From the NCBI RefSeq assembly GCF_018861065.1, contig NZ_JAHKQO010000039.1, positions 174,803 through 238,802 on the forward strand: 64,000 bases of DNA, in the 5' to 3' direction. Of the stretch, positions 25,337 to 35,105 are shown one piece after another. The stretch's first letter is position 1. Every line of letters starts with the position of its first letter. The stretch is from Paraglaciecola arctica. Lineage in GTDB: Bacteria; Pseudomonadota; Gammaproteobacteria; Enterobacterales; Alteromonadaceae. The notes under the pieces are model-generated. The model worked only from the letters and a program-made list of their open reading frames with translations. It did no database searches and had not been told where the DNA came from. A program made the translations under genes and the position numbers.

Positions 25337-27904
25337 TTATTTGAGCTTAACAATGATTTCTCCAGCTTTTATACCATTAGCCTTAGCCGTGACTTTTATT
25401 TTACCTGAAGCTCCTTTGATAGACTGTATAATTGCCAAGGCGCGACCTTTATGAGTAACGAGACTTGTAGATTGAAAGTCTTGAATATTATCGGTGGCAC
25501 CATTGTCGACGCCAAGCAAACGCGCTTCTCCTTCAATATCAAAGGTCACCTTAACGTTTTCTGTTGTGACGTCCCGGTTTAGACCATCTTGAAGTTGCAC
25601 AACTAGATGCGCCACATCATAACCATCAGCAAGCAACTCTGTTTTATCCGTGGTTAAATTTAGGTTCGTTGCTTGATCAACCGTGACTATTTTAGCTTCC
25701 TGCTCTTGGCCTTTAAAACCTGCGCGAGCAATCAGTTCGCCTTCTTCAAATGGCACAACCCAGCGAAGTAAACGATCGGCACTCTCGGTCATACTTCGAT
25801 AACCTAAGGATCGCCCATTGAGGAATAATTCAACCATCGCATGGTTACTCGCCACCTCAACCAAAACAGGCTCACCTTTTTTGTAATTCCAATGCCTATT
25901 TGAGTCTCGCCACCAGTAGCTTCTGTTATTATCTGCTTTCGCAAAACCCGTTTTTTTATCTAAGGAAAAACCAGATTGGCTTAATGGCAAGGTCCCTAGT
26001 GAAAGATGGGGTTCGTTTACCCATACACTTTTAAAGTAGTTGTGCCCTTGTAATTCAAAGCCCGCTAGGTCAAGAATATCGCCCCAGCCGCTCTTATGCG
26101 GCCATTTTTGATGGCGCTCGCCCATATAATCAATACCCGTCCACATAAATTGACTGAAGACTTCTGGGTATTGATATACATAAAGTAAGTCATCCCAAGT
26201 ACCGGGGTTTTCATTAATCGTAATATGTTTATCTGGAAAGTTATTAAGTGCCCATGGAATGGTGACATTGCGATAGCTAAAACCAGCAATATCAACGGTA
26301 TCAGCATAGCCGCTAACTAAACTCACTTGGGGAATAATCATATTGGTAGTAATGGGGCGCGTTGTGTCTAATGCTCGTGTCCAGTCACTCAATTTTTTTG
26401 CTGTATCCGCAAGAATATGTTCTCTTTTAGGCGTTTGTTTATAGCGCTCTCGTAGTTCTTCAACACTAAACTTAGGCGCCCCACCCCAGAAATTACCCGA
26501 GATATCATCAGCCTCTGGATCCCAAAAGCCTGTGACTTCGCGATAATTTAAATAGGTCCACTCTATTTCGTTACCAATACTCCACTGCACTACGCTAGGA
26601 TGGTTACGGTCTCGTAGCATAGTTCGAGTCAGGTCACTTTTCGCCCATTTTTGAAAATGTTCAGTGTAACCTCGGCTAATATAATCATCATGGCGCTCAT
26701 GTTTGTTTAAGCGTTTGTCTTTGGGATAATCAAATTCGTCAAAAAACTCGTTTTGTACTAAAAAACCCATCTCATCACATAGGTCTAAAAACTCTTGGGA
26801 GTAGGGATTGTGCGCTGTGCGTATGCCATTTACACCGGCATTTTTGAGTTTTTGTAGGCGACGTTTCCAAACACCTTTTGGTACAGCAGCCCCCACTAAG
26901 CCCCCATCATGATGTATGCTGACTCCCTTAATTTGGGTCAGCTTGCCGTTTAGTTCAAACCCTTTGTTATTGATAAATTTGATACTGCGGATCCCGAATG
27001 TACTGGTATAGCTATCCACTATTTGGTCGTTATAGCTAATAGTTGTGACGGCCTTATACAAATGGGGCGTTTCAATATCCCAAAGCTTAGGATGCGTCAC
27101 CTTAAGTTCTTGGCTAAAAGTGGCGTCACCTAATGCTGGCATTGAAAGAGATTGTTGAGTGTGCGAAACGGGATTGCCAGTCGCATCAATAATTTGCGTC
27201 GATAATTGAAATTCTCTGGCGTCTACGGCTTGATTAAGCACATCAATGTCTATTCTAACTGTCGCCTCTTTTTCGGAGATTTCGGGTGTGGTGACAAATG
27301 TGCCCCAAATAGGAATATGTAATTTATCAACGGTTACCAACTTCACATTTCGGTAAATACCGCTACCGGTATACCAACGACTATCCACATAACGAGAATG
27401 GTCAACATGCACCGTTAAAACGTTATCAGTACCATCGGTTTTTAGAAATTCTGTCAAATCAAAATAGAAAGGTGAATAACCGTAGGGATTTTCACCAATC
27501 GGCTGACCATTGAGCCATAATGTCGCATTGTTATACACGCCATCAAACAGTATAAAAGTACTTTTAACTGATGGCTCAGCAGGTGTTTTAAAATGTTTTT
27601 GATAAATACCTACACCACCAGGAAGATAACCTGTCGCGCCTTCTAAAGACTGGCTGAAAGAATGCTCTACACTCCAATCGTGAGGAAGCCTTACACTGCG
27701 CCAATCGGTGTCATTTAGCGGTGTTTTAGTGGGTAATGCAGCGGGTAAATTTGTGTCGTTAACTAGGGTGAATTTCCAGTCAAAATTGAAGTCACTGGTA
27801 CGTTCTACCTTAGGCACTGCATGTTTGACTAGATTAGAGTTAATAGTGCATGCATTGATGTTAAGTAATACTAAGACAATGCCAATCAGTGTTTTTTTAT
27901 TCAT
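25337..27904 (-). CDS. GH2 beta-galactosidase-like lipoprotein
   Basis: An 855-residue glycoside hydrolase family 2 protein with a lipobox (NINAC, Cys about 19), so it is membrane-anchored and periplasmic or surface-facing. The order is jelly-roll sugar-binding domain, immunoglobulin-like domain, TIM barrel (GVSIHHDGGLVGAAVP onward), then C-terminal beta domains. The acid/base glutamate is in GNEIEW (about 446) and the probable nucleophile is in ITINENPGTW (about 563). Family members remove terminal beta-galactose or related sugars. Here it probably trims agar- or porphyran-derived oligosaccharides; the exact sugar is not certain. Confidence 0.88.
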   Translation of the reverse strand: MNKKTLIGIVLVLLNINACTINSNLVKHAVPKVERTSDFNFDWKFTLVNDTNLPAALPTKTPLNDTDWRSVRLPHDWSVEHSFSQSLEGATGYLPGGVGIYQKHFKTPAEPSVKSTFILFDGVYNNATLWLNGQPIGENPYGYSPFYFDLTEFLKTDGTDNVLTVHVDHSRYVDSRWYTGSGIYRNVKLVTVDKLHIPIWGTFVTTPEISEKEATVRIDIDVLNQAVDAREFQLSTQIIDATGNPVSHTQQSLSMPALGDATFSQELKVTHPKLWDIETPHLYKAVTTISYNDQIVDSYTSTFGIRSIKFINNKGFELNGKLTQIKGVSIHHDGGLVGAAVPKGVWKRRLQKLKNAGVNGIRTAHNPYSQEFLDLCDEMGFLVQNEFFDEFDYPKDKRLNKHERHDDYISRGYTEHFQKWAKSDLTRTMLRDRNHPSVVQWSIGNEIEWTYLNYREVTGFWDPEADDISGNFWGGAPKFSVEELRERYKQTPKREHILADTAKKLSDWTRALDTTRPITTNMIIPQVSLVSGYADTVDIAGFSYRNVTIPWALNNFPDKHITINENPGTWDDLLYVYQYPEVFSQFMWTGIDYMGERHQKWPHKSGWGDILDLAGFELQGHNYFKSVWVNEPHLSLGTLPLSQSGFSLDKKTGFAKADNNRSYWWRDSNRHWNYKKGEPVLVEVASNHAMVELFLNGRSLGYRSMTESADRLLRWVVPFEEGELIARAGFKGQEQEAKIVTVDQATNLNLTTDKTELLADGYDVAHLVVQLQDGLNRDVTTENVKVTFDIEGEARLLGVDNGATDNIQDFQSTSLVTHKGRALAIIQSIKGASGKIKVTAKANGIKAGEIIVKLK

Positions 27905-27994
27905 GCTTAAGTGCCTGATAATGTGAGTTTAGTGATTGTGTGGTTAACCCTGTACTTTAATAGCAAGGTACCCCACACATTTTGTCACGCTTGT

Positions 27995-30900
27995 TTAATC
28001 TGTTTTTTTAGCCACGACCTTAATGGGATAGATGGCTGAATCGTAACTATTGCCGTCACTAGAGGTAAATGATGCTCGCAAGTAATAAAAGTGGCCATCG
28101 GGTAACTCAGCTGTAGGCGTTAAACCTTCTAAAGAAAAGGTCATGCTGGAACTGCCTGATTCAGTTTGTAAGGCACTGCTATCAACAAAAATAGTATCCT
28201 TAGCTGGGATCCATTCGTATTTGAAATGCCGAAACCAGAAACGTATTCCACCTTCATCAGAGGCAATCACTTTGTTACCTGATCCAGCATGATAGTTGAC
28301 CTTTAAGGTAATTTTGTCGCCTACCTCAAATTCACTTTGTGCAATGAGTTGAGCATCAACAATGTTGATGAAAGGTTTTATTAATGGTTTAACGATTAAT
28401 TGCAACTCATCACTAATCGCTAAGTCTGCTTGAGATACTGCCGTAATAGTGACGTGCCCCTGTGCCAATGCCGTCACCACTCCATCTTCATCGACACTTG
28501 CAATCTTCGGTTGGCTACTTGACCACATTACCCCTTTATCATCTGCTAATGTGGGGACCACACTGGTTTTAAGTGGTAACCTTTGCCCTGCTAATATTTC
28601 GGTCTTATCTGAAACAACGGATAGTGATTGAATGGGTTGTGCATACCAGTCAACAACAGTGACATCAGTTAACGCAGACACACCATTAGCGGCACTGGTT
28701 GCACTAATACGGGCATTTTCACCCACATTACCCAAAGCCGTTACCCGTCCTTGATCGTCAACACTTAAGACCGATTCGTCACTCGATGTCCATTGAATGC
28801 TTTGATCGGCATTTTCAGGCATTATTTCGGCAACAAAATCCATTGATGTCCCCTGTCTAATATCAGTAATGGCAGGCGTTACTGTGAGGCTATCAGGGTC
28901 GAGTTTATTGGTGTCAAATAACTGATCTGCGGCTTTGTCTTGGAGTTCTACCGAAGTGCCATCACGCCACCTGACCTGAATACTCTCTATTTGCTGTTCT
29001 TCACCTAAGCCAAAATGCACAATATTCAGTAAACTCTGGGAGAAGACTTCTCCAGCAGAGCCAACTCTTTTACGGTAAGTTTGTGTGGCGGTTTTTAGAA
29101 TCACTTCAGCAGAAATAGCATCAACATTGGAAACCGGAGAATAGCCCACGTTAACTAAGGCATAATGCCCCAAATTAGACTGGTCATTGGCATACAGATA
29201 CCACTGCCCGCCTTCACTACCGTTGAGTAAATCTAACCTTCCATCTAAATCGAAATCAAAAGCTTGCCCCATATCGCCGTTGCCGGGACCACCAATATCG
29301 TTAGCACCGTGCATAGTAGCGGTTTCAAATGTGCCTTTGCCGGTATTGAGCAGCATAAAATCTGACGTCTTTGAATTAATCAGCCCCCAACGATATACAA
29401 AGATATCTTGATAACTATCGTTGTTAAAATCACCGACAGTCACGCCCAATGAGTTAGCACCGGGTTGGATATTCCATTGTTTTGACACATTGGTAAATTG
29501 GCCGTTGTCGTTTCTCAGTAAAACATCGGCTTCATTTCTGTTTTGTGGCACGAACTCTGGTGTCACTTCATTCACTCCAGAAAGGCTAAATTTAAAGCCC
29601 CAGAATACGTTACCATTGCGCACCAAGGCCGCTTTCCATTGGCCGTTGCCAATATGCCCAAAATACATACCATTCGCTGAAATATCCGTTGGCCAACCTG
29701 CAGCCATATTTGGTTCAATATCCATTTCTTCATCGATAGCCAACACTTTTGCAGTTTTAGCGGCGCCTAAAAATAACGGATAGTCTTTGTCTCGATAAAT
29801 CCCTTGGGCCAAAAAGTAATAACTATGAAACCGAATCGCCCCATCGGCCTTAAAATTAAACTTATCAATGCCTTTAAAACCGCGAGGTTTAATCGAAAAT
29901 TCTTGCTTGATGGGGTCAAAATCTACGGATGGGTCTTCTCCTAATCCTCCTTCAAATGCTTTGCCTCTTGCCAGATACAAATCAAGGTCGCCATCATTAT
30001 CAATATCGAGGTCTGCAACCGCCATAATGTTCTTTAATGCTGCAACGTCAGCTGGAATTTGTGAGCTAACATCAGTAAAAGTAAAATCACCTTTACCCAG
30101 CCAAACTGACAGTGGTCCATAAAGAATTAAATCATCAATATGATCATTGTTAATATCGGTGAGTAATACTCTGGAAGGGTGTACATCTTGCAATCCTTCG
30201 ATTGGTTTATAATTAAACGACCCATTGCCTAAATTTTCGTAGAAAAAGTGTTGCGGCTTTCTGTGTGTTAGAGACAATTCATTAATTAACATCAAATCAA
30301 GATCGCCATCTAAGTCCATATCAGACCAACGCGCACCGCGTCCACGCCCTCCTTTATCAATGCCAACATCGCCCGTCATTAACACTAATTTGCCGTTATT
30401 ATTTTGATAAAAATTCGCTTTAGACGGATTGGTGCCGTTGCCCCCACCTTGAGTGACAACTAAGTCTAGATCGCCGTCATTGTCGTAGTCACCAGCGGCA
30501 GTACCATGTAAGTCATGCATATACCATCGTGATAGGTTTTTATCATGGGCAGTGACTGTGCCGTCACCGTTATTCCAATACAATTTGCTGTCGGCTTGAT
30601 TATGATTGTTAACGATAAAATCGTAATCACCATCATTATCGAGGTCGGCAATAGTTGGACCACCGTACTTAATTGAATTCACCTTATCTAACCCAGCTTT
30701 GACTGAAATATCCTGATACTCGGGTATCACTAAATCAGCAACCTCTTCGAATTTAGCGTGGTTAATTGTAAAATCAGCACCGTTAGCCTTTATCGTTAAG
30801 GTAATGTCTCCAAGCGCCTTAAAATGCACCAAGGTATTTAATACCTGCTCGCCTGTATGGGAAATATTTAAATTATCCACCAGCAACTCATTGTTGGCAT

Positions 30901-31129
30901 ATACACTCAAGTTGGCGTAGTTCTGCGGATTATTAATAGCAAGAATCAGCTTCTTTGTTAGGCTACCGCTAACGGTATAACTAACACTTAAGGGCTGATG
31001 CGCCCTGACCATCTTAGGTTCTGACATCAAATCAGACTGTCGACAGGCCACAATATACAGCACTGAGAAAGCAACAAAGGCCCACTTTAGAAGTGTGGAC
31101 AACAGCCTATCACCAAATTTGAGCGACAT
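27995..31129 (-). CDS. VCBS/ASPIC beta-propeller lipoprotein with Big_2 domains
   Basis: A 1044-residue lipoprotein (lipobox YIVAC). The first 700 residues parallel the protein at 14360-16645: the same N-terminal module (LTKKLILAI...NNELLVDN), calcium-loop repeats (DLDNDGDYDF, DYDNDGDLDL, DMDLDGDLDL, DFDLDGRLDL) and an ASPIC/UnbV domain with IQVRWRDGTSVEL. It then adds two bacterial immunoglobulin-like Big_2 domains (IQWTSSDESVLSVDDQGRVTAL, VMWSSSQPKIASVDEDGVVTAL) and a beta-rich tail. It lies 90 bp upstream of the GH2 gene on the same strand, suggesting an operon and a glycan-binding role. Confidence 0.85.
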   Translation of the reverse strand: MSLKFGDRLLSTLLKWAFVAFSVLYIVACRQSDLMSEPKMVRAHQPLSVSYTVSGSLTKKLILAINNPQNYANLSVYANNELLVDNLNISHTGEQVLNTLVHFKALGDITLTIKANGADFTINHAKFEEVADLVIPEYQDISVKAGLDKVNSIKYGGPTIADLDNDGDYDFIVNNHNQADSKLYWNNGDGTVTAHDKNLSRWYMHDLHGTAAGDYDNDGDLDLVVTQGGGNGTNPSKANFYQNNNGKLVLMTGDVGIDKGGRGRGARWSDMDLDGDLDLMLINELSLTHRKPQHFFYENLGNGSFNYKPIEGLQDVHPSRVLLTDINNDHIDDLILYGPLSVWLGKGDFTFTDVSSQIPADVAALKNIMAVADLDIDNDGDLDLYLARGKAFEGGLGEDPSVDFDPIKQEFSIKPRGFKGIDKFNFKADGAIRFHSYYFLAQGIYRDKDYPLFLGAAKTAKVLAIDEEMDIEPNMAAGWPTDISANGMYFGHIGNGQWKAALVRNGNVFWGFKFSLSGVNEVTPEFVPQNRNEADVLLRNDNGQFTNVSKQWNIQPGANSLGVTVGDFNNDSYQDIFVYRWGLINSKTSDFMLLNTGKGTFETATMHGANDIGGPGNGDMGQAFDFDLDGRLDLLNGSEGGQWYLYANDQSNLGHYALVNVGYSPVSNVDAISAEVILKTATQTYRKRVGSAGEVFSQSLLNIVHFGLGEEQQIESIQVRWRDGTSVELQDKAADQLFDTNKLDPDSLTVTPAITDIRQGTSMDFVAEIMPENADQSIQWTSSDESVLSVDDQGRVTALGNVGENARISATSAANGVSALTDVTVVDWYAQPIQSLSVVSDKTEILAGQRLPLKTSVVPTLADDKGVMWSSSQPKIASVDEDGVVTALAQGHVTITAVSQADLAISDELQLIVKPLIKPFINIVDAQLIAQSEFEVGDKITLKVNYHAGSGNKVIASDEGGIRFWFRHFKYEWIPAKDTIFVDSSALQTESGSSSMTFSLEGLTPTAELPDGHFYYLRASFTSSDGNSYDSAIYPIKVVAKKTD

Positions 31130-31336
31130 TTTTATATCCTAAAATTATGCAAAATTGCATCATCAAATTGATCAGAAAACTAACATAAACGAATAATCAT
31201 AACAACATTGTTAAAGTTAGTTTGTTGACAATTTACAGTTTAGAGATAAAAATGTGTGATTCAATTAACATATAGATGATCCAAATCTAAACCCAATAAC
31301 TCTAATTTCAATCACTATGTTTAAAGAGAATTCATA

Positions 31337-32266
31337 ATGCGCTGCAGAATCTATCGACTTTCCTTTTTGCTATTGGTTTTATTGTCAACTCATAGCCTTG
31401 CTAACAATAGGGCTACTTTCGATTTTGATAACGATACGCTAATTGCTCAATTTGATATTAAAGGGGATTTGGATGACATCCATGCAATCGCTGCACTGGG
31501 CAGTCTGTTAAGCAGTAAAGAATACCCAAAGCTTGGCAAACGAACCTATGCAGTTCAGGGAAGTGTAGAGCGCACTAGTGGCACACAATATCGAGTTCCT
31601 AAACTCATGACAGCCGCCTTTGGCGAAGAAAACAAACAATGGTTTGATGCCTTAGGCAACTATGATTTTGCAGTCAATGCCATAGCCGAAAAGGTCTTAT
31701 CGGGACTTAAAGCAAACAACAACCAAGGTAAAGTTTGGGTGATGGAGGCCGGCCAGTCCGCTTTTAGTAATGATTGGTTAAGGTTAATGATCGAAAATGA
31801 CAACGGCATTACAGCACAAGACACCAAAAATCGCGTTATTGTTGTGCAGCATAGTTGGTACAACGAAGAACAGTCTAATCAACAAAAATTAGCCTATCTG
31901 CAAGCCAATAGTCATTATGTTGCCATTGACGATGGCAATGCTATATACGCACAAGAACAAGATAGAGGGCCAAATACGGCACGCTTGCAAGGCCGACAAG
32001 ACGAACAATCCTTTACGCCTGGCGATCCTAAATGGCTTAATGCCGCCCGTTATCCCTCCAACCAAAAACACCAAGCAAGGGCACTTTGGATCATCGCCGA
32101 TGACTTTATCAAAGCGCTCCCCTCAATTCACGGTAAATTACATCAACAAGGCGGCACCGATTACTCTGATGTGGTTGAAGTGTTATGGATCCTCGGTTTA
32201 AATGAAACCATTAAAACCAATAACCAGTTTTGGAAGCGTTATGTCACCACTGTACCAGTGCAATAG
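31337..32266 (+). CDS. Secreted nucleoside-hydrolase-like (DUF1593-type) protein
   Basis: A 309-residue protein with a signal peptide (LSFLLLVLLSTHSLA). A KGDLDDIHAIAALGSLL segment resembles the N-terminal aspartate cluster of nucleoside hydrolase folds, as in DUF1593 proteins, although the usual DTDxxxDD is altered. A VWVMEAGQSAFSNDWL segment follows. The true reaction is unknown. It is the first gene of a rightward run with cytochrome c, a sorbosone-dehydrogenase-like propeller and ThuA (21 bp to the next gene), so it probably belongs to the same exported sugar-oxidation set. Confidence 0.6.
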   Translation: MRCRIYRLSFLLLVLLSTHSLANNRATFDFDNDTLIAQFDIKGDLDDIHAIAALGSLLSSKEYPKLGKRTYAVQGSVERTSGTQYRVPKLMTAAFGEENKQWFDALGNYDFAVNAIAEKVLSGLKANNNQGKVWVMEAGQSAFSNDWLRLMIENDNGITAQDTKNRVIVVQHSWYNEEQSNQQKLAYLQANSHYVAIDDGNAIYAQEQDRGPNTARLQGRQDEQSFTPGDPKWLNAARYPSNQKHQARALWIIADDFIKALPSIHGKLHQQGGTDYSDVVEVLWILGLNETIKTNNQFWKRYVTTVPVQ

Positions 32267-32287
32267 CACCATGGAGTTTCTTAAAAA

Positions 32288-33631
32288 ATGAAAATCATAA
32301 TACATTCGCTGCTGCTATCACTGCTTAGTATTCAATTCGTCATGGCTACGACGAAAAATGATGTTAAACAAACCCAACACTTGCAATTAGATGATCCAAA
32401 GGCCATTTCCCAAGGCAAAATTTTATACGAGCAAGCTTGCGCGGCTTGCCACTCAAGAGATTTAGGTGGTGCCTTTGGTTTTAACTTAAAAGATGGTGAG
32501 TGGATCCATGGCAGCGAACCCCAACAAGTCGTTCAGAATATTAAAAAAGGATTCAGCAGCGCTGGCATGCCAGGTTTTGACTCGATGTTTTCGACTAAAG
32601 AAATTAAGAGCATGGTTGCCTATATTTTTTCTAAAAGAGAAGGCTTTAACAACTTGAGTTTTAAGTTGTATCAAATGAAGGATGCTAATGATCGCGTAAT
32701 CAGTAGCGACAAACTAATCAAGAGTGGCCGTTTAGCCAACAATCTGGCGGATTTTCAGCTTCCTGAAGTGCAGCATTACATTATTGAATTTGAAGGTAAT
32801 TTTTATACGCCTAAAAACGAACCCACGCGCGCCTGGGTACAATGGGGGGCCAATACCAACATTACTTTTGAAATTGATGGTGAAGTGGTAGAAAGGGATA
32901 ACCGCTTTGGTGAATGGTTTCCAACTTGGCCTTTTAAACAAGGTAAACAGCAGCTAAAAATCACCTATCGTTCGGCTGACGATAAACCGCATATGAAGAA
33001 TCTTACGCTAATTGTGACCAATGACGATATGGGCATTAAATTGTTTCCGGTATCGACTAGAGCAAAAGCAATTATGCTTGGCAAAAAACTTGAACTAAAA
33101 GCCACCAGTCAGCCAATTGTGCAACGTGTGAAAACCATGAATTTACCAACCTACTCGATTGCGGTCGGGTTCCCACAGAAAATAAATTTTGCTTTCAATA
33201 CTCGCCATTGCAGTGTGGTAGGTTTATGGCAAGGTGATATGTTGAATATTGGACCCAATATTGCCGGTCGAGGAGAAGATGCAAGTTTACCTTTAGGTGA
33301 ATGGATTTTCCATTTCCCGTCTTCGCTACAACTTCAGCAAGAGCAACCAAGTCAATGCCAGTACCTAGGTTATCACTTAGTCGCTGGCACACCTGAATTT
33401 CTCTATAAAATTGATGATGCGGAATATCACCTTTTGGTTAGCGCCAACAATAACAAAACGATAGATTTTCACTATACCGCTGTTGATTTAGCTAACTCTT
33501 CACTGCAATTTAAACTGCCCAAAGCGGAAAACCTCCTTTGGACAAGCCCTCATGGCAAGGTAACCGATGAATATCTTCACGTCACCAGCGATGCCTTCGG
33601 CAAATTCATTATTTCAGCGCAGTATCAATAG
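32288..33631 (+). CDS. Exported c-type cytochrome fused to a beta-rich domain
   Basis: A 447-residue protein with a signal peptide and one heme c site, CAACH at about residues 51-55. A possible Met ligand is in SAGMPGF near residue 93. After the 100-residue cytochrome domain come about 330 residues predicted to be beta-rich, including a carbohydrate-module-like part (ITFEIDGEVVERDNRF). It could accept electrons from the GMC oxidoreductase or from the sorbosone-dehydrogenase-like protein next door and pass them to the respiratory chain. The fusion is like those of Planctomycetes/Verrucomicrobia sugar oxidation loci. Confidence 0.8.
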   Translation: MKIIIHSLLLSLLSIQFVMATTKNDVKQTQHLQLDDPKAISQGKILYEQACAACHSRDLGGAFGFNLKDGEWIHGSEPQQVVQNIKKGFSSAGMPGFDSMFSTKEIKSMVAYIFSKREGFNNLSFKLYQMKDANDRVISSDKLIKSGRLANNLADFQLPEVQHYIIEFEGNFYTPKNEPTRAWVQWGANTNITFEIDGEVVERDNRFGEWFPTWPFKQGKQQLKITYRSADDKPHMKNLTLIVTNDDMGIKLFPVSTRAKAIMLGKKLELKATSQPIVQRVKTMNLPTYSIAVGFPQKINFAFNTRHCSVVGLWQGDMLNIGPNIAGRGEDASLPLGEWIFHFPSSLQLQQEQPSQCQYLGYHLVAGTPEFLYKIDDAEYHLLVSANNNKTIDFHYTAVDLANSSLQFKLPKAENLLWTSPHGKVTDEYLHVTSDAFGKFIISAQYQ

Positions 33632-33632
33632 A

Positions 33633-35105
33633 ATGAGTAAAAAACCAATGACCACGAAATCCGCTTTATCATTCGCCGCCAGTCTATTGCTAATGACCAC
33701 CCAAGGTTTTGCTCAACAGGCGCCCACAGACACTTATAAACCTGATGGTTATCGCATGGTCACCATTGAGACACCCGCTAATGTTCAGTTTCATATAGCC
33801 GGGCTAGATAGCGACGCGAATGGCGTTATCTATGCAGCTACGAGATTAGGTGAGGTTTGGACACTAAAAGATAATCAATGGCATAAGTTTGCTGAAGGAT
33901 TACATGAGCCCACCGGCTTATTAGTTGATGATGATGGCTCTATCTTAGTGGCGCAAAAACCAGAACTTACGCGCCTTAGAGATACTGATGCAGATGGAGT
34001 AGCGGATAGTTATTTACTTTTTACCAGCGGCTGGGATTTTCATGATAACTACCACGAATACAATTTTGGTCCAGTGAAAGACCAAATGGGCAATTATTTT
34101 GGCACCTTAAATTTGTCACATAATAACCCCGGTGCTTTTTCATTAGGCACCATGGGCAGTGCAGGAGGCTATAGAGGCTTCGCTTATAAAGTCGATAAAA
34201 AGGGAAGGTTCCAACCCTATGCTTGGGGCTTACGTTCACCGGCTGGTATTGGTGCTAATAGCAACGGCGAGGTGTTTATTACCGATAACCAAGGTGACTG
34301 GGTACCCACTTCAAAATTACATCTACTACAAGCAGGTAAATTCTACGGACACCCCGTTTCCCTGATAGATGTTGAGGGTTTTAATAAAGATAACATCCCA
34401 ACTTTATCTTTAGACGAATTAGCCACGATGAGTGAGAAGCCGGTTGCTTGGATCCCCCATATTGAAGTAGCCAACTCGCCGGGTAATCCTGCATGGGATA
34501 CCAGCGCAGGAAAGTTCGGTCCGTTCGCTGGACAAATGTTTATCAGCGACCAAACCCAATCGAATATATTTCGCGTCATATTGGATAAAGTAAACGGTCA
34601 ATACCAAGGGGCCGTGATCAACTTTATGAATCATTTCCAAAGTGGCAATATCCGCCTTAACTTTGATCAACATGGGCAACTTTGGGTAGGGCAAACTGCC
34701 GATGGTTGGGGATCGCAAGGCGGTAAACCCTTTGGCCTACAAAAAGTGGTTTGGGATGGTACCAACCCCTTTGAGTTGCTGAATATAGAATTGACCACCA
34801 AAGGTTTTAAACTCACCTTTACCGAAGCACTCGACCCAAACAGCGTTAGTGTCGATAGTATCGCCGCACAACATTGGCATTACCATTATTCAGGCAAATA
34901 CGGCTCACCTAAAATGGACTTAGCCGCAATTGCTGTGAGCAAAGTGTTATTGTCGAAAGACGGCAAAAGCATTGATATTGAGCTGCCCCTTACCGCGGAT
35001 AAAGTTATACAAATTGACTTTCCCGGCTTACGAGATGGTAAAGGTCGCTCGGTCAGCGTGGATAAGGTCTACTATACCCTTAACCAACTTATCACGGATA
35101 AATGA
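33633..35105 (+). CDS. Exported sorbosone/glucose-dehydrogenase-like beta-propeller
   Basis: A 490-residue propeller protein starting at ATG 33633, one base after the previous stop. A signal peptide (AASLLLMTTQGFAQQ) is followed by blades with GLDSDANGVIYAATRLGEVW, a TRLRDTDADGVADSY loop, and AYKVDKKGRFQPYAWGLRSPAGIG. The last is the motif of PQQ-dependent sugar dehydrogenases and their paralogues. Whether it binds PQQ is not clear; many such proteins have no proven activity. Its tight spacing with cytochrome c upstream and ThuA downstream (4-bp ATGA overlap) indicates one operon. Confidence 0.78.
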   Translation: MSKKPMTTKSALSFAASLLLMTTQGFAQQAPTDTYKPDGYRMVTIETPANVQFHIAGLDSDANGVIYAATRLGEVWTLKDNQWHKFAEGLHEPTGLLVDDDGSILVAQKPELTRLRDTDADGVADSYLLFTSGWDFHDNYHEYNFGPVKDQMGNYFGTLNLSHNNPGAFSLGTMGSAGGYRGFAYKVDKKGRFQPYAWGLRSPAGIGANSNGEVFITDNQGDWVPTSKLHLLQAGKFYGHPVSLIDVEGFNKDNIPTLSLDELATMSEKPVAWIPHIEVANSPGNPAWDTSAGKFGPFAGQMFISDQTQSNIFRVILDKVNGQYQGAVINFMNHFQSGNIRLNFDQHGQLWVGQTADGWGSQGGKPFGLQKVVWDGTNPFELLNIELTTKGFKLTFTEALDPNSVSVDSIAAQHWHYHYSGKYGSPKMDLAAIAVSKVLLSKDGKSIDIELPLTADKVIQIDFPGLRDGKGRSVSVDKVYYTLNQLITDK

